Assembly: GCA_030770535.1 (NCBI GenBank)
Contig: JASVEC010000074.1
Span: 31,343-95,342, forward strand
Direction of reading: 5' to 3'
Length of the DNA stretch: 64,000 nt
Source: Batkoa obscura
Lineage: Eukaryota > Entomophthoromycota > Entomophthoromycetes > Entomophthorales > Batkoaceae
Shown: positions 22,837 to 34,632 of the stretch, piece by piece
Numbering within the stretch: the first letter of the stretch is position 1
Layout of the letters: the number at the start of each line of letters is the position of its first letter
The notes under the pieces: model-generated
Seen by the model: the letters and a program-made list of their open reading frames with translations, nothing else
Database searches by the model: none
What the model was told of the DNA's origin: nothing
Position numbers and translations under genes: made by a program

Positions 22837-25315
22837 TTTTCTGCTTTATTCGGTTATTACCACAGGTTTTCCCAAGTGAATATTGATCGATATATTTTAA
22901 CTTGACAAAAGGTAATTTATGTCTTCAACTGCTTATTACAATTGTCTAAGAGTAAAATCGTAAAATCGTAAAATACAGTTGATATTTTATTTGAAGTTGT
23001 TTCAGTTTTTTAAAAATTAAAAAAATTAAAAGTCAAAAAAGTAACAAGATATAAGAGTTTATAGCTTGTTTTAAACTAGCTCTTATAGTAATTTTTATAT
23101 TAGAGAAGATTTATCCTTTATATAATAATTCATGCTAACTATTTCAAAGAATGATATTGATTGAATAGGGTACTTACCATTTTTAATATATGCCTTAAAT
23201 TTAAAGTATTAAATTTTTAATTTTAGTAAGGATTTTAAGTTAATTGTTTATAAAATGGTAATTTTAATATTAAATACTAAAAAATATTAGACTTTCTCTT
23301 TCTAAGATTAAAAATTACAATTGTTATTAGTTAAAAAACACATTCGATCCTCTCTTTTTAAATCAACATAAATTATTCACACATCTTTATTTTTAGTATA
23401 TAATAGAAAGAAAGCAAATATATCTTATTAAAAGTGTGATTTGTTCAAATATTAGAATAAGCAATCTTAATTTATTCTTAAAACTGAAACCTTTCGTTTT
23501 TCTTATGGTTTAAAACTATTTGATATTTTTGAATAATTACAACAGTCACTCAACTTTATTACTCATCGACTTTCCATTGATTTTTTATTCACATTAACAA
23601 CATCTCGATTTCTAATAATAAAAATTGTTAATAATACATTCAATAGTTATAAATTATTATTCAATTTAGGTACTTCAATCCCTCTTCTTTTTATTTCTTT
23701 TAATAATACTAAAAAATAACTTCAATCAAACTTTCCCACTATAATAGTAAGTCTCAGCTTGGGCTTTTCTCCACTTTAATTTCATAAATCCTCAAGAATT
23801 TGTTTTTAACTTGGTAATAAATATCCATCTATCCACCACATCTTAGCAAATAAAGTAATAATTTCAATAACTTGTAAACAAAAGAGCGATACAATGATTT
23901 TAGAAGCCTACAATTCTTATTAAAAACCCTTTCATTATTTAAACTACAATTATTCTTAATTTTGAAAAGCAATAAGTTAATATTCGAGAATTAGTTTAAT
24001 TTAATAATTTACTAAAGAACATAGTGCTGCATGAGTATGATTTCTAATTAAAAAAACGTTAATTTTAAACCACTTGGGGGCGCTTCCTCCTTCAAGAAAT
24101 TAAACAAACGTTAATTTAAAAGGAGGAAGATGTTTAACTAAAAATATTGATAACTTTATACACTATCATAAATATAAGGTTCATTATCCAATCTTATGCC
24201 TTTATTTAGAAAATATCTTCGGGATTTATGAAATAAAAGCAGAAAAATTAGAAAACGAAATTATATACATCGTTGTGTACATTTGATTTATATTAGTTTA
24301 CTAAACTTCAAGAAGTTGACTCAGATTTATTAAAGTGAATACTAATATCGAAGTTTAAATTAGCTTAAATTAGAGATAAATTAACTTGTTTTGTAATTAT
24401 CTATTGGTAGTTTTATATTTGCTTTAAAAACTAGACTACAATGAAAAAATCTAAATAATTTTGTGTCCATGTAAGGCCGTACCCTAATCATTTATTATCA
24501 ATGAAAGTTGGTTTATTTTGAATTTAATACAAATACCAGTCACTCTATATTTTATTAAACTTTCGGGTTTCTACCGGTTTTTCCATCAATTCAGAAGAGT
24601 AAAATAGCAATAACGATAAAGTATGGAATACAATGGCCAACTTACCGCTTATTACTATATTTTTTATCCATCCTCTTTAAAAAAAATTATCAAGTATTTA
24701 CAAAAGCTTATGCAGAGTTAGTCTATAGATGTAGAGGTATAAGGTTACAGTAGAGAAAAAAATTATTTATAAGATGAAATATCCTTTTTGGTTTCTTCTA
24801 CTTTTCTATTCTTTACTATTGTTAATTGGAACTTTTCTTAGTAAATTCTTAAATAAAAAATATATGCTCAAATAAATTTTATTTCCTGCTAAAATAAATC
24901 TTATGTTGCAACCAAGAACATTATTAATTTTATAAATAATGAAGCTTTCTTTATAGATGTCAAATCCCTTTACCAAAATTCCTCACCCAAAAGCCTCACT
25001 TTGAGTTTTCTCTTTTCACTTTAGTCCCTAAATCAAGAACAATTAGATAATAAGTAATCATTCATGTAATCCGCTCTTAAAATTCCCATAATAATATTGT
25101 TATTAATAGCAACTCAAATGACAAAAATATGTTATTTTTAAAAAATCAATAATTACAAATATAAAACCTTGTTTTTAATCCAACTATAGTTGTTCTTCAT
25201 TCTATAATAGACAGGTTTGTATCTGAGAACTACTTTGATTAGAACCTTATTTTTAACTTATATATTTTCACTATCCAACGACTGATGATAATAAAAATAG
25301 GATTTTTAAAATTAT
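22837..25315. other. Upstream region of receptor copy 2, no gene
   Basis: AT-rich. The first 750 bp or so align loosely with the upstream side of receptor copy 1; the rest shows nothing assignable. Confidence 0.45.
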
Positions 25316-27040
25316 ACATGAGGAAATGCTACTAAATTATAAACCTAGTATGATGATGATGGTGCTACATATTCATAAAATAATTACTTCCCCATCATGT
25401 TTAGCTAAAAACTGTAGACTGAGGTAAAAAAGAGTTGGATGGGAGACTATAGGAGCGGGTAGGGATGATTACAGTTAATAAACAATATAGAATATTAGCA
25501 ATATAATAACTTTGGTAACAAAAATCCTTTAAAAGCAATTATGTTTTTAATAGTTAATTACTATATAAGTAAAGGGAATTCCGCTAAAGTGCAAAGCAAC
25601 GATGATGATGATTATGTCGCACATCTATATAAGGCACTCCTTCACTCCTGATCTTACCCAGTAACTTGTAGATATAAAAAGAGAGGACCATTAATATCTC
25701 AGGAGTCATAAAAATTTTCTTTTAAAGCATTCTTAAAAATATCACCTTTAATTGCATAACGATGGCGGGGATGATGATACTAGATATTCCAAAAAAGTAG
25801 CTTTAGTGTCACATTTGGTCAGCAATATTAGATTAATATAAAACAGTGGGTATATGTGGTATGGAGAAGGAGGAAGGGTCCAAGAGTGAGTATAACCAAT
25901 AAACAACATAAAAGAATAATAGTATGTACAGTAAATATTTTGATAATTAAAAGGTGTTTTAATAAAGAAACTTATATTAAAGTATAAAATAATGATGAGA
26001 ACAATAGTAACACATGTTCATATTTATGAAGAAAAAGCCACTTTTATGTTATGATTAACAAATGATATATACTAAAAAAGAAAGAGGGAGTATATGCTGT
26101 AGAAAGGAAAGTAAAAAGAGAAGTTGGGATGACAATAAAAAACTAAGCAAATGCTAACTTATGTAATGAAAATCCTACTGATTAAAAAATTATAAATAGA
26201 AAAAGATCTATCAAACTACGAATATAATAATGGCTATGATAGTATCATATGTTCATAAAAAGAATGCTTGCCCAGTAATCACTTATCACCAGTAATCTAT
26301 AGATATAAAGAAAGAGAGGGTTGTTAAAGACCCAAGTGTAATAAAGAAATTACTTTCCGAGTACTCTTAAAAATCTCCTACCAAATCATCAATTGATGAA
26401 AGTAACCGTGGTGCATATTGTTAAAAGGAAGACTACCCAATCTTTCCACTTCTACTTTAACTATAGACTGAAAAATCTGAAAGAGAGAAACGGAGAAAGA
26501 AGGGTAGGGTGCTGATGTTAGTGATATTATAGCTAATAAATAATAAAAAAGTAGTAGCCCATGCAATGAAAATTCTAATAATTAAAAAACACATAAATAA
26601 GGAAAACTCCGCTGGATTGAAAGTCAATAGAAAAGGGGATATTACTAGATTTTCACAAAAAGAATAATTATTCGATATTCTCCTTAACTACCAATATAAC
26701 CTAATAAATAAAAAGAGAGGGTGTATTCAGTATACTTAGTAGAGGGGAAAGTGGAAAAGAGAGGTAACAAGGAAAAGTATAACTGTTAAAAAATTGAAAA
26801 AAAACCAACACAAGTAATAGGATATGTAATAAAAGATCCAAATAATTAAAAACATTATAAATAAGGAAATTTTCATTAAAGTACAAATCGATGATAATGA
26901 TAATGCACATTCATGACAAAATGCTCTTTTATTATAGTTGACTAGCGACAATAAAGATAAACAAAAATAAAGGATATATGCGGATATGTCAAAAAAAGGA
27001 TATATATTCATGGTTATATTTATTATTAAAATTAATACAG
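25316..27040. repeat. Decayed tandem repeat, units about 230-400 bp
   Basis: About seven diverged units follow one another. Each carries, in order, a GATGATGAT-like patch with CATATTCATAAAAAGAAT; a stretch near TAGATATAAAAAGAGAGG; a purine-rich patch; ATGTAATGAAAATCCT with AATAATTAAAAA; and ATAAATAAGGAAA with TTAAAGTACAAA. Unit starts by the first motif are near 25350, 25600, 25757, 25990, 26228, 26625 and 26892. Spacing is uneven, so there have been indels. It looks non-coding: the ORFs across it are short and hydrophobic from A/T runs. An old minisatellite or satellite remnant is the best reading. Confidence 0.6.
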
Positions 27041-27482
27041 GGGAAAAAGATATAAACACGTGTGCATTTATTATTTAAGAACAATGGTAAAATAATTTGC
27101 ATTGACCCTCCACTTTTTTTTTAAATTCCTATAATTACTATTATAAACATTATAAATCATATAAATATAGTAAAAATAATTTAAAAAATTGAGTGATTTA
27201 TATATGCTTTCATTTAAAAAATGAAAATAACAAATAGCCGCCTTTAGAAGCATATTTTAATACCAAAAAAGTAGCCGCTATGACAAAGATATACATATTC
27301 TCATTGACTGATAACTAATGTAATATTTCAAATCAACTCGAATGAGTAGTATAGCATATTACAAAATAGTATCTACCATTGACACAATTGAAGATGTCCT
27401 CATTCACTGACATATCAAACTAATCCTATAAATTGAGTAATAACTAGTATTTTCTATTCCTACACATTCCATTGCTCTTTCT
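27041..27482. other. Intergenic, nothing assignable
   Basis: Spacer between the tandem array and the 3' end of the Zn2Cys6 gene. Confidence 0.4.
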
Positions 27483-29495
27483 CTAAATCAAAAACTCAAT
27501 TTGGTTTAAAAATTCTTTAACAATTGGTGAAAACTTTTGGTATTTCTTTAGAAACATAACCCCATTTTCAACTAACTCTTCTATACTAACACCCTTCATT
27601 CTGTTCCCATTTTTCGTTTCTTTCTCCTTATTCATCCCCCTTATTCCATCCGCATATTTCCTTAAATAATTCAAAGTTAAACAAGCTAATGATATAGCAT
27701 AAAAAGAATACGTTGAATATGATATTAAAAACTGATGGCTTTGCTCATTTGCTAAAGAGTTAATTATTAATTCTGAGCTGATATAGGCTAACTCATAATA
27801 TTTCCTAAAATTCTTCTCATTCTTTGGCGTCTTATTATTCTTGTTATTATCATAGTACTTTAAATATGGTAAGATTAAGTTGAGTATAATACTTTCCTTT
27901 ACTAGTATCAGGAAGATCATCAAAGGCTGATTCAAGTCCATAACCCAGTTTGGTTGATTATATGTTATCTTCAATAATTGTTGATTATAATTTTTAAATA
28001 TGGATTGGTTTAATTGTATCATCTTCTCTATCTTATTATAAATCTCCTGCTTGTCTTGTGTTATAGTATATTTTTTTTCTAGTAAATCATGATATCCTAT
28101 TAAATCACATAGTTTAGCAAGGGTTATTGAATATAGGGAAGAGAGTGTATCTCGAACTAAAATAAATTGAGATTGCGTTGGGTTTGATAAAGGTAGTCGA
28201 ATGTTTTCTAAATCCTTACTAAAACTTGGATAATTTAATTTCCAATCGCCGCAAATTATGGATGAATTACGATTTAATAAAAAGATCTTTAATTTATCTT
28301 GTATAAAAATAGATAAATATAAATTAAATCTTAATCTTCTTTCTCTCCTATTGAATTTTCTGGAATTAAATGGGAGATAATTTAAACCTAATAAATTACT
28401 ATAAATACTATTCATATTAAATAAAATCCAAATGAATTTTAATTTTAATTTAATCTTAAATTGTAAAATTAAACTGATACAGATTGTTACTATTAAACTT
28501 GGTTTTAGGAATCGTTGATTAAATTCAATCGTTATCAGATTTAACAGTTCATTAACAATATTTTCGTAAACTTCTTCATCTATTTTACTACTATGGCCAA
28601 TATATCTCGCTCCTATTGTGGCTACAATTTTGATTAATAATGGATCGGGGTGTTCATTTAAAAATTGCTCATCAATTATTGGGTACAAGATACAAAAGTT
28701 ATAGAAATAATGATTAATACATAAATTAATATACTGCAATTTAAAATATTGATTTTCCATAAATAGTATCCGATTCTTATTCACTAATTTATTTAATATT
28801 TCTTTGATACGTAGTATACTAAAATTATGGCTATTATTGTATATCATTATATTTCTCTCTATACTCTCATTGTTATTGCTTCCATTTTTTAAATTAATAT
28901 TATTGTTTGGTGTCCTTCCGCTATCCTCTATCCTCCTTTCCCTTTTCAACTGATTTAAACTAAGATAATTTAATATCAAAGTTCCTGCTGGACTGAATCC
29001 TAAATATTCCAATTTTCCATCGAATCTTAAATATATTTTTAAACTAAAATCATCGATCCCACTCTTTTGAATCATGTATCTTAATATTATTTCTTTATTA
29101 TTCGATAATTCTTGACGTTGGTTTAAGATAATCATATTGCTATTTTCATTCTTATTCTTCTCGTTTTCTTTATGAATCCGATTCTCCTTCTTCCTCCCAT
29201 CTTCCTTCTTTTTATTACTCTCTTTTTCCTTATTCCCATATCGCATCTTACTCACCATAAACCCACCCTCTTTCTTCTTAACACTAATTACTTCGCTATC
29301 TTCCCTTAAGTAACTACAGCTGATATCTCTCTTCTGACATTCAATACATGTTGGCAGAAGTTTATCACACTTTCGTTTATTTCGACTACAATTTTTACAA
29401 TAAAATCGAGCTTTATAAACATTGTTAGTGAAAGTGATCTCGTGGGAAGAAATAACGGAAGAGGGGAATTGAGTACTGTAGAATAAAGGGTTCAT
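27483..29495 (-). CDS. Zn2Cys6 transcription factor (670 aa)
   Basis: Nuclear DNA-binding regulator of the fungal binuclear zinc cluster family; target genes unknown. The cluster is complete: Cys33-x2-Cys36-x6-Cys43-x6-Cys50-x2-Cys53-x6-Cys60, with the usual basic stretch RNKRK between the second and third cysteines. A Lys/Glu/Asn-rich linker follows (about 70-125). The middle, from about residue 255, has the look of the fungal-specific regulatory (middle homology) region: YFYNFCILYPIIDEQFL and LLIKIVATIGARY. The rest is helical and Leu/Ile/Asn-rich. The frame is a single uninterrupted exon starting at ATG. The neighbours (a PX-PB1 protein and, beyond the tandem array, receptors) do not reveal its targets. 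Confidence 0.9.
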   Translation of the reverse strand: MNPLFYSTQFPSSVISSHEITFTNNVYKARFYCKNCSRNKRKCDKLLPTCIECQKRDISCSYLREDSEVISVKKKEGGFMVSKMRYGNKEKESNKKKEDGRKKENRIHKENEKNKNENSNMIILNQRQELSNNKEIILRYMIQKSGIDDFSLKIYLRFDGKLEYLGFSPAGTLILNYLSLNQLKRERRIEDSGRTPNNNINLKNGSNNNESIERNIMIYNNSHNFSILRIKEILNKLVNKNRILFMENQYFKLQYINLCINHYFYNFCILYPIIDEQFLNEHPDPLLIKIVATIGARYIGHSSKIDEEVYENIVNELLNLITIEFNQRFLKPSLIVTICISLILQFKIKLKLKFIWILFNMNSIYSNLLGLNYLPFNSRKFNRRERRLRFNLYLSIFIQDKLKIFLLNRNSSIICGDWKLNYPSFSKDLENIRLPLSNPTQSQFILVRDTLSSLYSITLAKLCDLIGYHDLLEKKYTITQDKQEIYNKIEKMIQLNQSIFKNYNQQLLKITYNQPNWVMDLNQPLMIFLILVKESIILNLILPYLKYYDNNKNNKTPKNEKNFRKYYELAYISSELIINSLANEQSHQFLISYSTYSFYAISLACLTLNYLRKYADGIRGMNKEKETKNGNRMKGVSIEELVENGVMFLKKYQKFSPIVKEFLNQIEFLI

Positions 29496-30520
29496 ATGAG
29501 TGTACTCGTATGATTTGTACTAGATGGATTGTATGTTTGTATAGATAAGTATTGATTGGCTATGAATTATATAGAATCTGAATTGATTTAGAATGATAGA
29601 TTTAAAGTGATTGTATTATTTAATGAAACTAAACTTTAATGAAAAAATAGGAAAAAAAAGTATTTATAAGTGAATTTTTTTGGATGATAAAGTTTAGCCT
29701 GGTTTACTTTAATTAATTGGCTTAAATCTCAAAGCTTAGAAAAAGTTATTCTTTTAACTAGTTTAAAAATTCATACATAAATCTATTCTAGCTCTTTTAA
29801 GAACTGATTTTGACTGTATTCAAGAAAAATCCAATGCCCAAATTTGATTACAATATAATAACAAGCGTTTAAAAAATCAGCAGGACAAATATTTTAATAG
29901 TAAAACAATTGCTAGCTAGTTCAAAAATAACTGTAACAGCTATATTTAGACTAGAATTTTATCATTGGGGATTGAGGCATTGACAATGCTCTTTACTCTA
30001 TTAATTTGATTATAGTATATCTCTTTTATCATATCCATATCTACTTAATTTTTGAATTTTTGAATTTTTGAATGTCTTTTCATGTTTATTTTAAAAAATA
30101 AACACTACTTGAAAGTCTCATCGTTTTAATAGAGGAAGTATGTTCTAAAAAAATAGCTGCTAATTTGAAGATGGAATTTATTATTAAGGTTGGTTTGTTT
30201 AGTAGTAGCTTTTTAAGGGGAAATATCGACTTATTAACGAATTTTAGTGATTGTTAAAGTGAATGGATTATTTATTATTAAAAACTGTTGAAACTAAAAA
30301 TAAATTATGAAAGAGATGAGATGAGAGTGAAATGTTAGAGATAAAGTAAGAGATGCAATATGTTGTAATATTTTATTATTATTTTCAATTAAAGTTATAT
30401 TGAAAATAATAAGATTAATAAGTAAAAAAAACAAGATACTAATTTTAATAAAAGACATAATAAAAAATAAACAAGTTCATTAATTCACGAAACAAAAAAA
30501 TTATTTATTTCCAACATAAT
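29496..30520. other. Intergenic with a short TTTTTGAA repeat
   Basis: No gene. A short tandem run of TTTTTGAA (about four units) lies near 30048-30075. Confidence 0.45.
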
Positions 30521-31711
30521 CTACCTAACCAAAAACTTCTTATCCATATTAACTAGCGCAAGTGTCAATTGTTCTGGCTTAATAGCCATCAACGCATTCA
30601 AGTCCTCATCGTTAGCCAATTGAAATAATTTATTGTTTTCTCTTTTAAAGACTAACAACTTATTTTGAATTTCACTTACACACGAATATGAGTTTCTAAG
30701 AAATTTAGCTCTAATTTTATAAACCAAATCATTGTAATGAATAGATCTATTCACTCTAAGAGAAACGATTTGATCTTTATTGAGTACAACTTTGACTTTG
30801 ATCTTTTCATTTGGTATTAATTTATCCATACTCATTTCAAAATCTCTCATACGAATACCTCTCTCTCCTAATAACATACGGGATCTCCTTTTGATCATTA
30901 TTGGCTTTAAATTCGAAATGATCTCTTGTTCTTTTTTTTCTAAATTTTTAATATTCCATGGAGCAATAACTCCGTTTAAATTAGCTTCTTCTTCTCTTTT
31001 GTTCCATGGAGCTGGGTTGAGGGATTCTATTGAGGCAGTAGAGGATTTTCGAGATAAGGGCTCAATGGTTGTACGTTGACGTTGGAATAAGGATTTCGAA
31101 CGTAAAAGTATTGGGTTGGTTGATAAGGTACGTTTAAGTTGTGGTAAATTATCTAATTTCTCAGAAGTAAAAGGAGTAACGATAGTAGAAGTAAGATCAT
31201 CAACGGATTGAGTAGTAGTAGTAAGAGGTGTGATGTTGTCGGTCTCAGTGTATTTTTTTGAACTCTTATTTTTTAAAGTATGAGATCTCTTTAAACCAAT
31301 TTGATCTAATTTAAAGCTATTTAAATCTTGATCTTTTTCGTTTAGACCAAAAAATTGACGGATGGATTCTTCGTTTAATAATTGCTTATCTAAACAATTA
31401 AATTTTTGTAAATATCTGTCAATCTCTTCATACTTCTGTAAGGAGGACATAAAACAAATAGTTAGGAAATATTTAGCTGGCTTAATTGTGGATAATTGAC
31501 ATTGTTTTGAGATTTGATTAGAGAACTTAACAAATTGAGAGAATGTACGTTTGATAAAATAAGACTTTGTAGGGAGGTGGGAATAATTGGACGTAACTAC
31601 AATAGTAAACCATAAATGATCATTTGCTTTTTCAAAGCCACAGATATTAGCATTGAAATTGATTGGGGCGACCATCTCTACCTTTGGAGTAGTTAAAGAT
31701 TGGAATAACAT
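30521..31711 (-). CDS. PX-PB1 domain protein, Bem1/Scd2-like without SH3 (396 aa)
   Basis: Likely membrane-associated scaffold in polarity or oxidase signalling, by analogy with Bem1/Scd2. Residues about 15-122 resemble a PX phosphoinositide-binding domain (HLWFTIVVTSN, SYFIKRTFSQFVKFSNQI, RYLQKFNCLD, IRQFFGL). Residues about 304-388 resemble a PB1 domain: basic first strand IKVKVVLNKD, then SLRVNRSIHYNDLVYKI, and an acidic NDEDLNAL segment near the end. The linker (about 125-300) is Ser/Thr/Lys-rich with LKRTLST and other likely phosphosites. Bem1 proteins carry two SH3 domains ahead of PX; none is present here and no upstream exon was found. This may be a short paralogue or an adaptor. Start is ATG 31711. 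Confidence 0.72.
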   Translation of the reverse strand: MLFQSLTTPKVEMVAPINFNANICGFEKANDHLWFTIVVTSNYSHLPTKSYFIKRTFSQFVKFSNQISKQCQLSTIKPAKYFLTICFMSSLQKYEEIDRYLQKFNCLDKQLLNEESIRQFFGLNEKDQDLNSFKLDQIGLKRSHTLKNKSSKKYTETDNITPLTTTTQSVDDLTSTIVTPFTSEKLDNLPQLKRTLSTNPILLRSKSLFQRQRTTIEPLSRKSSTASIESLNPAPWNKREEEANLNGVIAPWNIKNLEKKEQEIISNLKPIMIKRRSRMLLGERGIRMRDFEMSMDKLIPNEKIKVKVVLNKDQIVSLRVNRSIHYNDLVYKIRAKFLRNSYSCVSEIQNKLLVFKRENNKLFQLANDEDLNALMAIKPEQLTLALVNMDKKFLVR

Positions 31712-32512
31712 GATTATTGGGATATTAGTTAAATATATATTATAAGATTAGGAAGAGGATAATTAAAAGGAATATAAAAATAAAGAAAAATAATCAATAT
31801 TCTAATTTATAACTAAGTCTTATAACAACATGGAAAAACTAAATATAAAAATAAAAGTTGGGAACTTAAAAGAACTAGAGCTTATTAAGTTAAATATTCT
31901 TATTTTTAAAAAGTATTAGTTTTTATAATTGTTATTAATATTAATGAAGTTAAATTTAAAAAAAGAGTGAAGAATAATAGACATCATTAAGCATTCTTTA
32001 TATAGTTTTATTATATTGAGTTGAGTTGTTATTGAAATAAAAAGTTGAAACTTTTGATTAAAAATAATCTTGAAATTAATGAGAGTTTTATAACTAAATT
32101 ACTCAACTATCTAAGTTAAAACGGTTAAAAAAATTACAAATCAATCGAACATTTGAAAATTAACCAGGTTTTTTTAATTTGATTTTAAACTTTTTGTTAA
32201 GTTAACTTTATTTAGTTATTTTGTATTTTATTTATAATTTTATATTTTATTTTTAATTTATTGTATTAACTATATTTAATTTTAATCATTTTGCCATAAA
32301 ATAGACATATTATTTCTACTCGTATTTAACTTCCAGTATATAAAAGCTCATTGAAACGAAATAAAAGATTAAAATTCAAATGTTAGGACTTGACAGCTAG
32401 TCACGTTTCAGTTAAATATGTTAATGAGCCAATCAATTTCTTTAAATCAATTAGTTCTCCAGATAATTGATTCTACTGATGAAAAAAACATTTCATCAAG
32501 ATTTAAAAAAAG
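31712..32512. other. Divergent intergenic region
   Basis: Shared upstream region of the PX-PB1 gene (minus) and the dehydrogenase gene (plus). A CCAAT box occurs near 32430. No ORF is present. Confidence 0.45.
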
Positions 32513-32520
32513 TATAAAAG
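32513..32520 (+). promoter_or_regulatory. TATA box of the b5-dehydrogenase gene
   Basis: TATAAAAG, 56 bp before the ATG at 32576, with a CCAAT motif about 80 bp further upstream. Confidence 0.6.
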
Positions 32521-32575
32521 AGGCTGATAATCTAAAAGCATCATCTATTTTTTTTCAATCACATAGATCCAAACT

Positions 32576-34171
32576 ATGAGCAAAAATTATTATTCCATTG
32601 AAGATGTAAGTAATCACAATACTGAGAAAGATTGTTGGATTATTGTACATAATAAAGTTTACAATATGACTCCATTTTTAAATGAACATCCAGGTGGTAA
32701 AAAAGTTGTTTTAAAAGTAGCTGGTCAAGATGCAAGTAAACAATTTGATACTTTTCATAACCAAGCTATCTTAGATAAATACACCCCAAAGTTAATGATT
32801 GGTATAATCGGTGAAAATAATAATAGTAACCGTGAAGAAGAACTAGTAGTAAGTAATGAAGAAGAAGATTCGGATAAGATCGGCTTTGGAGATATGGTAC
32901 CATTTGGAGATCCAATGTGGTATCAAGATTTTGATTCACCTTATTATAAAGATCATCACCGTAATGTACGTAAAGAAATGAGGGAATTTGTCAATAAACA
33001 TATCGAGCCTTACTGTTTTGAATGGGATGAAGCTAAAAAAGTACCAATGTCTTTGTTTAAATTATGCGCTGATAATGGTATCTTAGCTATTATCTGTGGT
33101 TCTCCATTCCCTAAAAAGTATTATACTGGTCGTCTTATTGGGGGTCTTCAACCTGAACAAGTTGATTCTTTTGTTGAATTTATCATCTGTGATGAATTAT
33201 CTAGATGTGGCTCAGGTGGTGTTTTATGGTTTTTGATTGGTGGATTTGGTATCGGTTTACCACCTGTAATTCAATTTGGTAGTGAAGAATTGAAGGATCG
33301 TATAGTACCAGGATGTGTTAATGGAAATAAAAGTATTTGCCTAGCTGTCACTGAACCATATGCTGGATCGGATGTAGCTAACCTAAAATGCACTGCTAAA
33401 AAGACAACAGATGGTAAGCATTATATTGTTAATGGCGAAAAGAAATGGATTACCAATGGTGTATTTGCTGATTATTTTACCGTTGCTGTACGTACTGGTG
33501 GTGAAGGTATGAATGGAGTTTCTTTACTTTTAATTGAAAAAGATATGCCAGGAGTTAAAACCCGTCAAATGAACTGTTCCGGTGTATGGGCCTCCGGTAC
33601 CACTTATATTACTTTTGAAGATGTCAAAGTACCAGTCAATAATTTAATTGGTAAAGAAAATAAAGGATTCAAGTATATTATGTTCAATTTCAATCACGAA
33701 AGAATGGGTATCTGTATCCAAGCCAATAGGTTTGCACGTGTATGCTATGAAGAAGCTTTAAAATATGCTCATAAACGCTCTACCTTTGGTAAAAAATTAA
33801 TAGACCATCCAGTCATTCGTAATAAGTTTGCTCATATGGCCCGTCATATTGAAGCTACTCATGCTTGGATGGAGTCTTTAATTCACCAAACTTGTATCAT
33901 GTCCAAAGATTTACAAGCCTTAAGATTAGGTGGTCCAATTGCTTTGTTAAAAGCCCAATCTACTCAAACCTTTGAATTATGTGCTAGAGAAGCAGCTCAA
34001 GTATTTGGTGGATTAGCTTATACACGTGGTGGACAAGGTGAAAAAGTAGAAAGACTATATCGTGAAGTTAGGGCCTATGCTATTCCAGGTGGTTCTGAAG
34101 AAATCATGTTGGATTTGGGTATGCGTCAATCTATTAAGGTTCATAAAGCTATGTTGAATGCTAAGCTTTGA
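32576..34171 (+). CDS. Cytochrome b5-acyl-CoA dehydrogenase fusion (531 aa)
   Basis: Flavoprotein predicted to oxidise an acyl-CoA thioester to the enoyl-CoA; substrate length unknown. Residues 1-80 are a cytochrome b5 domain with haem ligands His38 (HPGG) and His61 (FHNQ), 23 residues apart as in the family. Residues about 115-525 form the dehydrogenase: signature LAVTEPYAGSDVANLKC, NGEKKWITNG, then RSTFGKKLIDHP and AAQVFGGLAYTRGGQGEKVERLYREVRA. The Glu usual in medium-chain enzymes (xEGTxE motif) is replaced here: PGGSEE, near residues 504-508. Glu375 (NHERMGI) sits where isovaleryl- and long-chain enzymes carry their base, so activity may be retained. There is no clear peroxisomal C-terminal signal (ends LNAKL) or mitochondrial presequence. 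Such fusions are known in fungi. Codon use is stronger than in neighbours, suggesting good expression. Confidence 0.92.
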   Translation: MSKNYYSIEDVSNHNTEKDCWIIVHNKVYNMTPFLNEHPGGKKVVLKVAGQDASKQFDTFHNQAILDKYTPKLMIGIIGENNNSNREEELVVSNEEEDSDKIGFGDMVPFGDPMWYQDFDSPYYKDHHRNVRKEMREFVNKHIEPYCFEWDEAKKVPMSLFKLCADNGILAIICGSPFPKKYYTGRLIGGLQPEQVDSFVEFIICDELSRCGSGGVLWFLIGGFGIGLPPVIQFGSEELKDRIVPGCVNGNKSICLAVTEPYAGSDVANLKCTAKKTTDGKHYIVNGEKKWITNGVFADYFTVAVRTGGEGMNGVSLLLIEKDMPGVKTRQMNCSGVWASGTTYITFEDVKVPVNNLIGKENKGFKYIMFNFNHERMGICIQANRFARVCYEEALKYAHKRSTFGKKLIDHPVIRNKFAHMARHIEATHAWMESLIHQTCIMSKDLQALRLGGPIALLKAQSTQTFELCAREAAQVFGGLAYTRGGQGEKVERLYREVRAYAIPGGSEEIMLDLGMRQSIKVHKAMLNAKL

Positions 34172-34350
34172 TAAGATATTTATAATAGGGTTTTATTATA
34201 TTTATTAAATGAGATTTATACATTATTAATTTTGACTTGCAGTTTTTGGTTTGTATGTTTTATATAATTAGTATAAATGATAGCATTTGATATAAAATTT
34301 TAGTTATTAATATTGTCAGTGCTTAAAATTATAAAAATAACTAGGATATA

Positions 34351-34443
34351 TAGGAATATATTTTTTTGTTTAAGAATTTTATTAACAATCTACTCAAATA
34401 GCGCTTAAAAATGGAAAAGGATGAAATAAAAAGAATATTCTCA
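34351..34443 (+). mobile_element. MITE-like element
   Basis: Slightly shortened plus-orientation copy, about 180 bp after the dehydrogenase stop, with drifted ends (TAGGAATAT, ATTCTCA). Confidence 0.72.
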
Positions 34444-34632
34444 TTCTACTCACTTTTTTATTAAATTATTATAAGCTTTTTTTCTAACTTCTAGCTTCCT
34501 GTAATTAATACAAAACAACCAGGCTTTAAACATTGAATTTATAATATAAATACATGTATTATTTCTAAAAAGTTATGATGTAAAAATTTTTAAGAAAATT
34601 TGTATATTTGAAAAATGGTAGAAAAATTTAAA

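Noticed and set aside
26378-27253. Several 60-107 aa minus-strand ORFs
   Set aside because: They lie in and beside the decayed tandem array, consist of Leu/Ile/Phe/Tyr from A/T runs, and show no conserved motif.
30780-31079. 99-aa plus-strand ORF
   Set aside because: Antisense shadow of the PX-PB1 gene.
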